Source: Anisus vortex
Taxonomy: Eukaryota > Mollusca > Gastropoda > Planorbidae
Assembly: GCA_949126835.1 (NCBI GenBank)
Contig: OX421493.1
Coordinates: 58,203,898 to 58,267,897, forward strand
DNA: 64,000 nucleotides
Direction: 5' to 3'
Positions 11,295 to 25,100 of this stretch are shown piece by piece. The translations under genes were made by a program, and so were the position numbers. The stretch's first letter is position 1. Each line of letters begins with the position of its first letter. Below the pieces are notes generated by a model. It was not told the origin of the DNA and searched no databases. It saw only the letters and a list, made by a program, of their open reading frames with translations.

Positions 11295-11530
11295 CTATGC
11301 AGTTTTTTTTAGAGAGTAGAGTGTAGTCAAAGACGGTTGTGTTGTGCTTTTAATACTACTATTCTATTATTCTATTTTAGCCTCGATGAATTGTGTTATG
11401 TCAATTTAAAGTGATGTTAACTGTTCCTGGCTTCGTTTCTAAATTTCTTGGATGAATGTTTTAAGGCGTGTCAGTCAAGTCCAAGATTATTCGAGGGTAC
11501 TAGGAAGTCATTTGGATAAACTGCCCACTC
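11295..11530 (+). repeat. Unclassified dispersed repeat, second block
   Basis: Aligns with about 16350-16565 (TCGATGAATTGTGTTATGT, then TTTCTAAATTTCTTGGATGAA and a GGCGT stretch against TCGATGTATTTTGTTATGT and TTTCTAAAATGCTTGGATGAA). Same family as 10451-10600 and 16190-16565. No ORF. Confidence 0.55.
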
Positions 11531-12117
11531 TAGATAGCCAGACGTAGCAGTATACAGTCTCCCTGCGGTCGTACATTAGCAAAATATATCAAGTCTGATA
11601 AAAAGAATTATTACATTTTTTACTGCATAATTATGGTCTGGTCTCTAGTCAGTAACTCCACACTCCATGCACTATACTATAAATAACAGTTTCTATTTAT
11701 AAATTGATATAAAGTTTTAACATTGTTAACTGAGATATAAAATATGGTCAACGAGTAATGAGAATAACTCAAGCAATCTAAAAACAAAAGAATCTCTAAC
11801 CTGGGGATCAACAACCTACATTACACGTGTCAGAGTAGCACGCGTAATATTACCAAAATGAAATTCAAGTCTCTACTACTTGAAAAGAGCAGGATGAAAT
11901 TAAGGCTGTTGGCACGCAGAATGATTGTAAAATGTTACTTTAGCACACTAGTATCTAAAGGTTGCCGAGACTTGCTCTATACCATAACTAAATAGGCCAT
12001 TAAGTAAAAAACTTTAATGTGAGATTCGGGGTTAGGTGAGATTCCTGGAGAGCCAGCATTTAATTATAAATTATCAGTAGCCGTTACATTTGTATCAGCC
12101 TTTAAGAGTCTACTTAC
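11531..12117 (-). other. Intronic sequence 3' of EGF exon 8
   Basis: AT-rich, with no ORF or recognised repeat. It is the start of the intron that continues left through the retrotransposon array. Confidence 0.5.
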
Positions 12118-12255
12118 GTATATTACATGTAGGTGGATTGCTGAACCCAATGCATCCATTGTCACATACACCAGTTATTCTATCACATGTGTTTCCAGAA
12201 CAGCTAATGCTACAACTTGATTGACAATTATAACCATACTTTCCTTGACTGCAAG
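12118..12255 (-). CDS. EGF exon 8 (last visible)
   Basis: 138 nt, phase 1-1, acceptor TTCAG, donor GTAAGTAG. It encodes ACSQGKYGYNC...CDNGCIGFSNPPTC: eight cysteines in laminin/MEGF-type spacing. Confidence 0.9.
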
Positions 12256-15200
12256 CTGAATATAATTGTAAGTTTTAACTGGTTACTACTAGAATAAACA
12301 ATATAGTATAAATACATTTTAAATAATGTTTATTGATTATGTTATGACTCGTTAAGATATGAATGAAATAAATTGGTATTTTTATTAGAAGCCTCTAATT
12401 CTACTTGCTGGCATCAGGGCTGGGGGCTCCGCATGACAAGAATAATTTCCATAGTACCTTATATGATGCGATTACTAATATATATTATTTAGTATTATTA
12501 TTTAAACACCTCTCATTCAACAATGATAGTGTTTTAATAACTTTAGTGGCTGAATAAAACAATTATTTCTACATTTTAGACTCAATATCTTTTAATGTAA
12601 ATTCTATGTACAAAAAGATGGGTGAGAAAAACTGGAGTTCCATTGAATATAAACCTTTGACAAATAGTGAACTGCTCTCTACAAGATCTAAAACTGAACT
12701 CATTAAACTAGAAACGTTAACCTATGATCTAAGGGTAAAAAAACATGAATCACACTTTTCATTGGGGTGTCAATTTACGCCGTACAATTCATTGCGACAT
12801 AGAATTAACTAAAACTGATGATCTAACCCTCAACTTTCACAGGGTGAGCAAAGTATTTATTTCAATCTCCTTTAAAATCTAATAAGCACAATGAAGAGTA
12901 AATACGTATATGGCCATTATTTATAACTCAAATTCTTATCAATTGGAGAAAATATGAAGCACTGGAAAGTTCGAGCAACTTTTTTTAAATGTATTTCATA
13001 CCAACGTAATTAACGTAATTTTTTTAAAACTTGAAATATAGGTTACGTTTATAATATTTCTGATTATTATAACATCACGCCTGAAAAAAATATACTGAAT
13101 AATAATAATGTACATTATATTACTGAAATCTAACTTTATATTTATTTCATTGCTTTCTGATAGCAACAATAGCATGATTGCAATAGAAATAAAAAGTGGT
13201 ATATAAATACTATCCTTTGTACTTTTACAATAGTCGCTATTTATTAAAATACATATTAATGGTTGAAATATATTTTTAATAATGTATTTAAACAGAAATT
13301 ATTAAAATGTTGAAAATAAAGAGCCTAAAAACTCTTTTAATGCCACATAATTGGTATTGGTACTGATCTTGTCAATTATTTGGATGTAAAAAATGATCTT
13401 TTAAATATGTTTAGCCTATATCTTTGTCGTACTAACTCGTATTTTACAATGGCTTTTACATACTTACTAGTAACACATTATACGTATACTTACATCTGGT
13501 ACATATAGGTGGATTGTCGTATCCTATGCATCCATTGTAACATACACCAGTTTTTGTGTCACAAGAATTACCATTACAATTTTTGCAACTGGATTGACAA
13601 TTTAGACCAAACTTCCCGTGACTACAATCTGAAAACAAAATGACTTACTTGGGTACATGTTGAGTAAATGTGTATTTGGACGTACTTTGGCTACGCCAGT
13701 CAGTCATGATTTTAGAGCGAATGGGACTTTCTTTAGTTAAATAGAAATTATATCCACTTTCTTATAATGGCAGTTGTTTATACTAATTAAAGTTATCTTT
13801 AATATATAATCGCCTGCTACGAAGGTCTCCAACAAGCACTTCAAGAGTGACAAGATATTGAATTATTCTAATTGCATGAATACTTAGTCATATCTGTCTC
13901 TCTATATTTTGATTTATTCTACCTCATATATAAACTGCTCGCATTCCAACTACGTTTGAAAAAGTGGAGTTTTTGCCATACCATTTCATTATTTTCAATC
14001 TTTAGAAGATATCAACACAAAAGTGAAGCTTTATCAGAAATCGGAAGAAACAGAAACCAGTCACAATAGTAAAGTTCTAACTAGTTTATTTTAAACTAAA
14101 AGACCACAAATACTTGTCATATAAACTTTTGACATAATAAAGACGTTAAATATTAAGCGGAACGATATTTACATTAAAATTTTCCTTAATAATTCTAAAT
14201 AGTATAAATATTGTTAAAAAATGGAATACACTATTTTCAGATTTTATACGATAAACTGGATATTTCTTTTTTTTAGTTTCCTATCACCGCTCTAATATTA
14301 TTATACTCACAGATAGAACATAATGGTGGATCGCTGAATCCAATACATCCATTCTGACATGTACCATTTATTCTATTACAAGACATATCATAACATGTAT
14401 CACAGATGTATCGACAGTTTCGACCATAATATCCTTGACTGCAAACTAATTAAAAAAATGTTCACAGAATATTACATTTTAAAAAAAAAAACATTTAAAA
14501 ATAGTAATAACAATTAAGTTAATGTATCTCAAGAAATGTATATTTTTCCAGAATATTTCTTATCTTATATATTACAAACGATCCTTCTATTAAGAGAATT
14601 TTGTCCTTCTCTAAGATAACCCAATCATTTTTAACCCATAGTACGATACAAGTAAGTAGCTTATACCGTGACTCCCTTAAGAAGTAACATTATATTACAT
14701 TATAACATTACATTTTGTTTAACTGACACAAAGAGATAGAGTGAGATGATAAAATTATGAACGATATATGGGCTTTGAATGTTTATATGTTAATAATCAT
14801 CTACTTACGTATAGTACAATCAGAAGGATTTCTGAATCCATTACATCCATTGTCACATACACCAGTTTTTATATCACAAGTATTACCAAAACATTTAGTG
14901 CTACAGCTGGATTCGCAATTTTTACCATACTTTCCATGACTACAAGCTGAAAAAAAAATGTTCACAAGTACATTTTAGTACATGTTGGGTGTTTGTATAT
15001 TAGGAAAAAATTTCGCTTTAGACAAGCTTTAGACGTTTTATAATCCGGATAAATAAAGATAGATAAGCACTCCCAAATTTAGTCACATTAGTAGATAATC
15101 TCTGTGGATTTAATATATATAAAATGAAGCTGTAATGTTAACTGTCAATTATTATTTTAAGTTTCAAATTATAAATAATAAATTATTTCCAACTTAGTAG

Positions 15201-16096
15201 AGACAGTGTGAACATATAAGTGCTTACGATTTCTAGTGTATGAGTTTTGGAGTAATTATCAAAATTATACCAAAACAGTATAAACATTATACAGGCCTTA
15301 AAAAATTAATATATAGCTTATGAATTATTTTTTTTTCGTTTCTTAGCGCAGAAACAGCTGCACAAAAAAAACCGGCCTCGGCGCCAAAACGATCGCGCTA
15401 AAACGTTCTGCTCTGTGTATCACTAGCTCGTTTCTTAATTAGGAAAATCTTTAAAAAAAAACAAAACAACAATAGCGAATAGCGAAACCATATTTAATCC
15501 ATTTACGCTCAAAAGATATCACCACAAATGTGGAAGCTTTATAAGAAAACGGAAGCTACGCGAACAAGTCTCAGTAATAACGGTTTACCATGTTTACTTT
15601 TAACTAAAATAGTTCCGATGCTCGTCAAATAATTCGATAATACAAAAGTCAAAAGCAAAATTAGCGGTACAAATTGTAGGCCTACATTGATCTTGGGAAA
15701 GTACACATCATGTTAAATAAAAAATACATATTTTCATATTGTATAACTCAAACTAGATCAATTTTCTTTTAAATGTATGTTATTCCAAACACAGCCCTTA
15801 TATTAAACTTACGTTTATAACATGTAGGTGGATCGTCGTATCCATTACATCCATTTTGACATGTACCAGTTATTTTATCACAAGACATATCATAACAGTT
15901 ATCACATCTTTTTCGACAATTTTGACCATAAAGTCCTTGACTGCACGCTTAAAGAAAAACGTTCACAAACATTTTAACAATTTTAATAATTTAGAAAAGA
16001 ATTACAAATTTGATGTTATCAAATATAAATATTAAGACTCCCCCATTAATATGAACTATATGCCGCTAATTATAAGAAACTACAACATAATATTTA

Positions 16097-16166
<70 letters not shown>

Positions 16167-19100
16167 TTAAGATGTAAGAGGATAAGGTTACAATTAATAA
16201 ACTCCCTTGTTTTTTTTTAGTTTTGATTACTTTCCCTTTGTAACTGTTGGTCACATAGTTTTGGTGATCTGGGTGACTCTTGTCCGTTTCGCATGACCTA
16301 GCACGGGGGGAGGGGGAGTTTTTTTTCGACCATGTGGTGTGTAGTTTAGATTGTAGTATAGAGAGACTGTTAGGCTGCTTCTTCTGTTTTTATTAAATTA
16401 TGTCATTATTGTCTTGTATTGAGAGTCGATGTATTTTGTTATGTTGAATTAAAGTTATGTTAATTACTGCTGATAAGGTTTCTAAAATGCTTGGATGAAA
16501 GTTTGGCGTCAGAGTTAAGGATCCTTAAAGGTTAACACAATGTCATCGAGATAGAATGCCCACCATTGACAGCGGTACGTAACAATATATATATAACAAT
16601 ATATATATATATACATCTATATTGTTTGAAAAAGCATATAACTCATTTGTAGTAATACTTTCTCTAAATATCCTCGTCTTTATTTAACATTATATAAAGC
16701 GGAAGAACTGCTATGTGACTAAAAAACTGGAGAAGTTTATACACTTAGAGAACGTAAGGTTTTGTAAACTAGCATACATATATTTTAATCTTTGGCACAC
16801 GTGGCTTAAGTTGCACGCGACATGACTATGTTTGGCACATCTTTATGTTAATATGTAACAACTGTTTCATCTTGATGATGCACTAAAATCCTAATTTTGC
16901 TACAACCGTACATTTCATTACAGAACGTGTCTTAGTAAACAGAACATAGCACACTGTGGATTATAATAATAAACATTTTCTTAGTAAAGGAGGAGTTTAG
17001 AACGTTGTAATATAATGTCTCGGAAATGTTGGAATACTTAGTAAAGAAAAAAACAGGAATTATTAGAAATAACTATTGTTAACTGGCATAGCAGACTTAA
17101 TGGAACTCTTTACAGTTTATTTAATTACATATATATGACACTATTAAGTTGCAAACATATTACTGATGAGACTGTTGTAGGTTGTGGATGCATTTAAATG
17201 AGAAAGAAGATTTACAAAAGTTATCTAGGTCTAGAGAGAACAAAAAAAAACACAATATACTCCAGATATTGAACTGTTATCGTTTACAATATATTACTAT
17301 ATAAAAATACATTTATTGACTTCTCTATTACAATTTTATCGTCGCGAAAGTCACGACATAACAATAAAAAATGTGAAGTGTAATGATCTACGTTACCGCC
17401 ATTATGAAACATGTTAACAGCTACACTTGTATCCTGTAGTTCTACCCGTAAAACAAAAACGGCAAGGTGTAATTATACATATTGATAATATTTGTATTAT
17501 GGCATTATGTATTTTATATAAAAGTTGCAATATGTTATTGACGGAACATTTACTTTTCACTAGGGATTAATCCACACCACATCATAATAGAATATGTCAT
17601 TTGTTGGCTGTTTTTCACGTCGACGGGCAGTTTATGGGGGAGCGATTATGCTTATAATTAATTTGTTCCCCCCCCCTTCCCGTAAAAACTGGAGCGCATT
17701 AAGGGTCCATCTTTTTTCTAAAACCGGGTAGCTTTCGCTGTGGCCGCTCCTTTCGGTTCTCTTTCTCCTGTGGTGTTGTACGCATGTATAATATTATAGT
17801 TTGAAAATTAAATGGCACGCAGACTGTAAAATTAATGCCACCCTTGAACCACTCCATTAATACAATTAAATAGCCCTTTAAATTATTAACAATTATATTT
17901 ACATTATAAGAGCACTTTGTGTTAGGAGGGGGGGGGGGAGTGGAAGAAGGTTAAATGTATGAAATATTTTTGAACATTAAATTTTTTAACAGCCTTGTAT
18001 CGTTTCCTTACGTATAGTACATGCAGGTCGATTGCTGAATCCATTACATCCATTGTTACAAACACCAGTTATTGTATCACACGTATTACCAAAACAGTTA
18101 TTGCTACAGCGATATTGACAATTCAAACCATACCTTCCTTGACTGCAAGCTGAAACAAAAACATCAATAAGCTTATTATTTAGAAACCAAAAACATTTTC
18201 TTGAAATGTTTTAGTATATTGTTGAATATTTTGACATAAATGAATATTTATTTTTAATTTCCTATCTCTTTCTGATGTTTATTTCTAAGTTTATATGTTG
18301 TGTTTAAATAATTCTCCTGCTTGTTTGGAATATATTTTTTAACCTTTTTCCATTTTAGCTTTGAATTATATTTTCATTTTTTATATTAAATTTACAAGTT
18401 GGTATAGATTTAAATGATTACCGAATCTGGGGCTTTCTTGTATATGAATTATCACATAAATACACCGGATTATTTAATACGGATTTTAGTGTCGTGCATT
18501 TTGTAATTCTAATTTTAGTCTTATATTTTGTACTGACGGTTCAATGGTTTCTATATGTTAACCAATTATATCAAACAAACTAATTCCCCATTATAATTCA
18601 CGAAGTATCTACCGCCAATAATGCTGCTTTTTTCACACTAGTTTCTGATTTAACATGGTTGACTGTTCACCATAAGTACATTAAGGCTTTAACTTACAAC
18701 TTAATAATTTGTGCGAAAGTATGTGATTCGGTTTGCGTTTGATGTTTTTATGCCGGGTGCTAACTGGTTCATGCCCCTTTTACAGATGTGACATCATATT
18801 ACGATAATAAAGTTGGGAATATTGTAATGGCTAATCTGCTGTTATATAAATCAAGCATATAGTCAATGGTTCTGTTAATATAAATCGTATGCTTACGGAC
18901 TATTTTAATACATTGATAATAATATATCTATATAAACATCATTATGTTTACAGAGCTTTTTCACATGACTACACTTTTGATAGTTACATACATATATACC
19001 AATTGCAACTTACAAATAGTGCAGTCTGGTTGATTACTGTATCCAATACATCCATTGTTACATTTACCATCTACTGAATTACAAGTATTACCATTGCATC

Positions 19101-22100
19101 TACTATCACATCTTCTAGCACACCTAGTACCATAAAAACCGTCCTGGCAAGCTGAAAATATAAAATGTTATATCTATATTGATTTAATTTTAGGAGACTT
19201 GAAGAATTACAAGAAAAAAAACCACAACAACATTAAACCAGACGCTTAAATATATTTGTATATTTTGATGTATTTCCCCTAAATTGCAATATTTGACGTA
19301 GCCGTTATAGCCAACTGGGACATGTGCTAAAACTAGCCAGTCAAGCGCCATGGCACAGGTAATCAAAATAGCTTCAACTTGTAAAGTACAACTACATTTT
19401 TGCTTTAGCGGTGCTACCCAGAATAAATGAATCTATAATATGATTGAAATGTATGTTTATATCTATGTATGTTCATTTTTTTCATAATGTATATCTGTAT
19501 CTACATCTCGACATTTGTCTCATGATTGATATCTATATTTATAAATATATTATCACGCATAACTGATATCTGTACGTATGCCTTTACTGACTCCCCAAGA
19601 GTCATTAACATGACATCCCCATAAATTGGTGGCATGTCAATAGGTGTGTCAGTAAAAATGTCAGTTAACGGCGGGTCAATCAAATAATGTTGAAAGAGGC
19701 TCAGTTTGTCTAACAAGAGAGAACCGCTTCAAAGTGTTTTAGGTCACCTTGTCAATAGATCGACCATCTGGGAGGCCAGATAAAGGGCTGCTTCCCATGT
19801 TGAAAGTGTGTCTCTTCATCAAAGTCCATATTACCTCAAGACCTACAAACTCTTAGTATCAATAACGATATACCCGCCTGACTTCCTTTGATTACATGTA
19901 GACAATGTGCAGACCCGTACAACGAGACAACACACTATCTAACACAATAGTGCAAATAAACTTTCAAACCTAAACTGACTAAATGTAAAACAGTTAATTA
20001 AATAACATATGAAAAATATAGTCAGTTTTTTAGATACTAACATAAGCTTATTTACTCAATATCTACCAAATGTCTGATTTTTTAAGTTTTTCTTTTTTTC
20101 AGAAATATAAATATCTTGAATTTTTTTTTTCTAAAATCTATCCTTGAGATTTAAAATAAAAAGTGAAACAATGTAACGTGAAAGATCGATGGCCTTGACT
20201 GGTCAATAGGGTTTGGTGACATTTGATCCCGCGACATTTGATCCCGTGACAGTTACTCCCTGACACTTAACCCCACGACAGATAATCCCATAGAATCTTG
20301 GTCCCGCAATATTTACTCCCCCCTCCCACCGAATTAAAAAGTCTCTTAAGAACCCGGACGAACCGAAGCTCTTGTGTCCAGGGCGAAACGATTAGGTTTG
20401 AGTAATCTCTGTCCGAGCTCCAGCTACCCCACGATACACCGAAGGCGTGGCGTTCCGTGTAACAGGGAAAGATTCCGCAGGCCAGCGACCGTTCACTGCG
20501 GTTCCCCTAAGGATCATTATCGTGGTGGATCGCTCGTATTCCTGCATTGTCACCCGTTAGCGCAAATCCTATACTATAGGCACAGGCATCCAGGCACCAG
20601 GTGGTTTTCGAAACGGGGTTGCAGCGTCCATTGCTACCTCCCCAGCGAGATTCGGTGGCCTCTCGGCAGTGCAATGAAACTCGGATCCGCTGAGGGGGCT
20701 GTCCCCCATGCGTTCGCCCGCCAGTGTATTCTTAATGTGAATGTATCGGCGGTTTACACACTACGCCAGTCTTTGAGTCCCATGGGTACAGTAGTGCCCC
20801 CTCCCACCAGATAGTCCTATTAAAACTTAATCCCTCCCCGCGGACATGTACATTAAGAAGAAATAAAACAAATGTATTTGGAGAACTAGTTGTCACAAAG
20901 TACTCACTAATTGGTAGGAATAATAATTACTAATTAGGGATGTTAAACGAAAACAGGAATACCGGATTCCGGTTTTGAATCTGAAAACACGTTTTGATTT
21001 TTAAAACCGGATTTCGGTTTGTTGGTTGGAAGGTAGTCATTACTTCAAGTAGCGCACCCTTTATTATTTTGTTTTATTGATTCTGATGGAAATATAAAAA
21101 AAAAAATAATGTTGGATTTACGCAAAACAATTCTTGAAATTCCTTGCTAACATTATTTAGTCTTAGATATTGTATTTCTTTTTTTCTCTCCAAATTCCAA
21201 CTATGGCTTGCGATAAAAACAACATCAAACCAAATGTCGGCTCATCTTTTAGATGTGCGCTACTCTTTGATGTGCCTCAAGTGCGGCAGGGATTGCCCTC
21301 CCGGGTTGGCCTAAAAACCATTCTCGGCGGTGCAGTTGGATACCTCACCCATGAAAATACACCATCGTCTTTTGAGACGGACGGATGCCGACGAAGACTC
21401 TTTGATGTACACAATGGAGAGACGCAAACTGGTTTTGTCCTGTGACCCTGAACAATTCGGCTAGACACCGCGTCTGTGCTTTATTATTAACGGCAGCATT
21501 AAATACACATTCTTTTGACTTTTGATTTGCGCTACGTGATCCTATTCAATACATTATTTAACAAGTCTAAGTCCACGGTGCACAAATTATCACTATTGAA
21601 AGCTATTAAATCGGTTTTAATCAATTAGCCCATATTTATTTTTTGGTTCTAAAGAATTTTATGATAAAGTGTACAAAATCATAATGCATTCACACAAATC
21701 AAGCTCTTGAATGCTTTGCAAACACTTATTAAGTTTGAACTATTTTTTTCAAATACACCTACAAAACTACTCACATTTGTTTTTTCCGGCCTGTGACTTG
21801 TTTAATTGCCCGGGGGGGGGGGGATCGAAATACGGTTTTAAACCGGTTTTATAGAACCGAAAACCAGTTTTGAAAACAAACCGTTTTTAACATTCCTATT
21901 ACTAATACATTGATTTCCTTATTTTTTGCACTTAAGGGAAACCCTTACGCGTAATTCTCAAGTGACTAGCCCCTGCGACACGGTCCGATAACCTCCTTTT
22001 GTTACCTGCGGACAATCCTCAACCAGATGGTTGTCAAAGTAGAACCCGCGCGTGTTGTTCGAGAGAGACTTGCTTTGATTGGTATACAAAGAGATTTTCA

Positions 22101-25100
22101 GAGAGATATGTCGGCTTTGCTTATTTGTAGTTACCGCTCCTTGCGACCCCAAAGTCTAAAGTAGATAATGAATTGGATCATTGTAAACACTCCTGTGGGT
22201 AATTGTAAACACTTAGGTATTAACTTTTTTTCCAATTCATTGAAGACTAAATGACAGGTGACCTGGTGGGAAAGGCGCGGCCTTTGCTTTCATTGGGCAA
22301 TGAGTTATGATATGATTAAATGACGTTGCTCACTGGACCGCCCTCTTCATGACCCTTAATGTTAATAAAATCACCTTTTGTTTCAGATTTTTTCTTAAAC
22401 TTTTAATAACTATAAATGTACTGATTAATAAATATAAATGTACTGATTAATAAATCTAAATGTACTGTTTAATAAATATAAATGTACTGATTAATACATC
22501 TAAATGTACTGTTTGATAACTAAAAATGTACTGATTAATAAATCTAAATGTACTGTTTAATAAATATAAATGTTCTGATTAATAAATCTAAATCTACTGT
22601 TTAATAAATATAATGTACTGTTTAATAAATATAAATTTACAGATTAATAAATCTAAATGTACTGTTTAATAAATATAAATATTCTTATTAATAAATCTAA
22701 TTTTAAATGTACTTTGTAATAAATCTAAATGTATTGTTCAAATACATTTGTTTTATTTTTTCATAATGTCCATGTCCGCGGGAGGGGGAGTAACTGTCAC
22801 GGGATCAAATGTCTCGGGATCAAATGTCCGTACACCGGTCAATACCTAGCTAAGCGTCAACTTATTCTCATTTAACGTTTATAAGTTTTCAAGACGAATT
22901 GTGTGTATTTGATGTGAACATGAAAAACAGACAAAACAAGAAAACGAGTTGTAAGAGTTAAAGTTATTGTCTTAGGGTATAAAGATTAATAAGATCGAAA
23001 GACTTACTTTCTCATTAACCTAATCTTATACTAATCAAAACTTACGGAAGGTACAAGCTGGTGGATTACTGTATCCATTACATCCATTATCACATGTACC
23101 GTCTAAAGTATTACAAGTATTACCAAGGCATTTATTATCACATCTTGTACCGCAATCAGGACCATACCAGTGTTCTGAGCAAGCTAAAAAACATAAAATC
23201 GTCGTTGCCTGTAAGAAACTTAGAGATTAAAAAAACTGTTTTAAATAGTATCCTTCTTTTCCAGTACTTAATTGACTTTTCTTTCTTTCGAGGAATTACT
23301 ATTCATTTATTCCTACAAAAATTTCCAACAGAACCTACAAATTAAATTCGTTTTAACCCTTCCAGTACCGACCTACTTCTATCTATGCTGCCTTCAGTTT
23401 CGCTATATACGCGCCCGGGACTGTAAGGGTTAATATACAAACAATGTTCGCCCTAAAATATAGTTCGTATCTATAATCAATGATAGTGATTTGTTTTTTA
23501 ATTAAACACTTTAGTAATCAGATTTGATAAGACTCAGTTAAATGTAATGACTGTAGACATAGAGAAGGTTTTCGTGGACATTAACTTCTGGCGTTAAAAT
23601 GCAATTTTAAATGATTTAACTTTTGCGTTTTGCAAAGCCTCTAGCAAAGGCTATAATATATTATAACTTATATATTACAGATGCTCCTTCTATAAAGAAG
23701 ATTATTGCGTCCGCGCTCATCCGTGGTCCGAGTCAAGTCTTGCAATTTTATTAATGTTTCAAATGATGTTAGGTTACTGGTTTTCCTGGTTTGTTCAGGC
23801 AACCTATTCCATGCCCGAATGCCACTCGGGAAGAAAGAGTACTTATATGCATTTGTTCTCGCATAAGAGACAAGGAAAGTGTTTTAATCTTTATGTTTAT
23901 CTGAACTTTGCAACAGGTTGTCATTGTGATGTATTTCTAAATTAGAGTTTAATGCCTTATGTATTATTACTACTTTACTCTTTGCCCTTCTGTCTTCTAG
24001 TGTTTCTAGTTTAATGATTTGACTAATGGTGTTACTCTTGTTAATTGGGAATATTCGCTAGTTATGAACCTTGCAGCTCTTTTTTGAATTTGCTCTAATT
24101 TTTTAATGTTTTCTTTAGTTGATGGGTCCCATACAGGTGCTGCATATTCTATTATAGGCCTAACTAATGTGAGATAGAATTTTAGTTTTATGTTCTTATT
24201 ACATTTGTAAAAGTTACTTTTTATGAATCCTAATGTTTTGTTGGATTTTTTAATTACTTCATCAAAATGAGGGTTCCAAGATAACTTATCATTTATTATT
24301 ACTCTTAGATACTTAGCATTGCTAGTTTGAGTTAGTTCTTTACCATGAATGAAGTAGTTTGCTATTATTTATTTCTTTTTCTTGGATACCCTTATTAGTT
24401 GGCATTTTTCTGGGTGAAAAGACATACTCCAGTTTGATTCCAATTTTTGTAGTTCATCTAGGTCTTTTTGTAGAAGTTCACTATCTTTTCCTGTCTTTAT
24501 TATTCTATAAATTATGCAATCATCGGCAAAAAATCTTACTTTTGTTCCTGTGTTGATGCAATTCGGCAAATCATTAATATAAATTAGAAATAGTAGGGGT
24601 CCTAGAACAGTTCCTTGTGGAACTCCTGAGTTTACAGTTATTGGTGATGACTTAGAGCCATTTATTATCACTGTTTGTTCTCTGCCTATAAGAAAGTCCT
24701 GAATCCACTGATGTAAGGGACCAGAGATGCCAAAATATTTAAGTCTTTTTAGTAGACTAGAATGATGAACTTTATCAAATGCTTTTGAAAAATCTAGTAA
24801 TATAGCATCAATTTGGTTGTTATTATCTAATCCCTTTGACAAGTCATCTATTAGGTCTATTAATTGAGTCTAACATGATGTATTTTTCCTGAAGCCATGT
24901 TGGTGTGGGCAAAGTGCATTAAGTTTGTCTAGATGATTTACTATACTACTATATATTATATGTTCAATTAATTTACATGTTATGCTGGTTAGAGAAACAG
25001 GTCTATAATTACCGGAGTCAGATTTATCTCCTTTTTTGAAAAGGGGGGTTAAATTAGCTAATTTCCAATCTCTGGGCACTTCGCCCTGGTTTAGAGAGGC

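Larger units (their letters stand above)
20209..22836. mobile_element. Non-autonomous DNA transposon with repeat-built terminal inverted repeats and 8-bp target duplication
   Basis: Flanked by the direct repeat GGTCAATA (20201-20208 and 22837-22844). The left end reads GGGTTTGGTGACATTTGATC and the right end, inverted, GGTGTACGGACATTTGATC. Both then run on as units of about 15 bp (GACATTTGATCCCG, GACAGTTACTCCC). The left arm carries about seven units, the right about three. The left arm resumes after an inserted SINE as CCCCGCGGACATGTACATTA, matching the right arm's CCCGCGGACATGGACATTA. An 8-bp duplication fits hAT or P-like elements, but the terminal sequence is not one I recognise. No transposase is visible. 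Confidence 0.8.

Noticed and set aside
20374..20814. 146-codon plus-strand ORF
   Set aside because: It lies antisense within a SINE-like repeat that has another copy without this frame.
22395..22745. CRISPR-like array of short repeats
   Set aside because: Units are contiguous 22-bp repeats without unique spacers, in a eukaryotic intron. It is a minisatellite.
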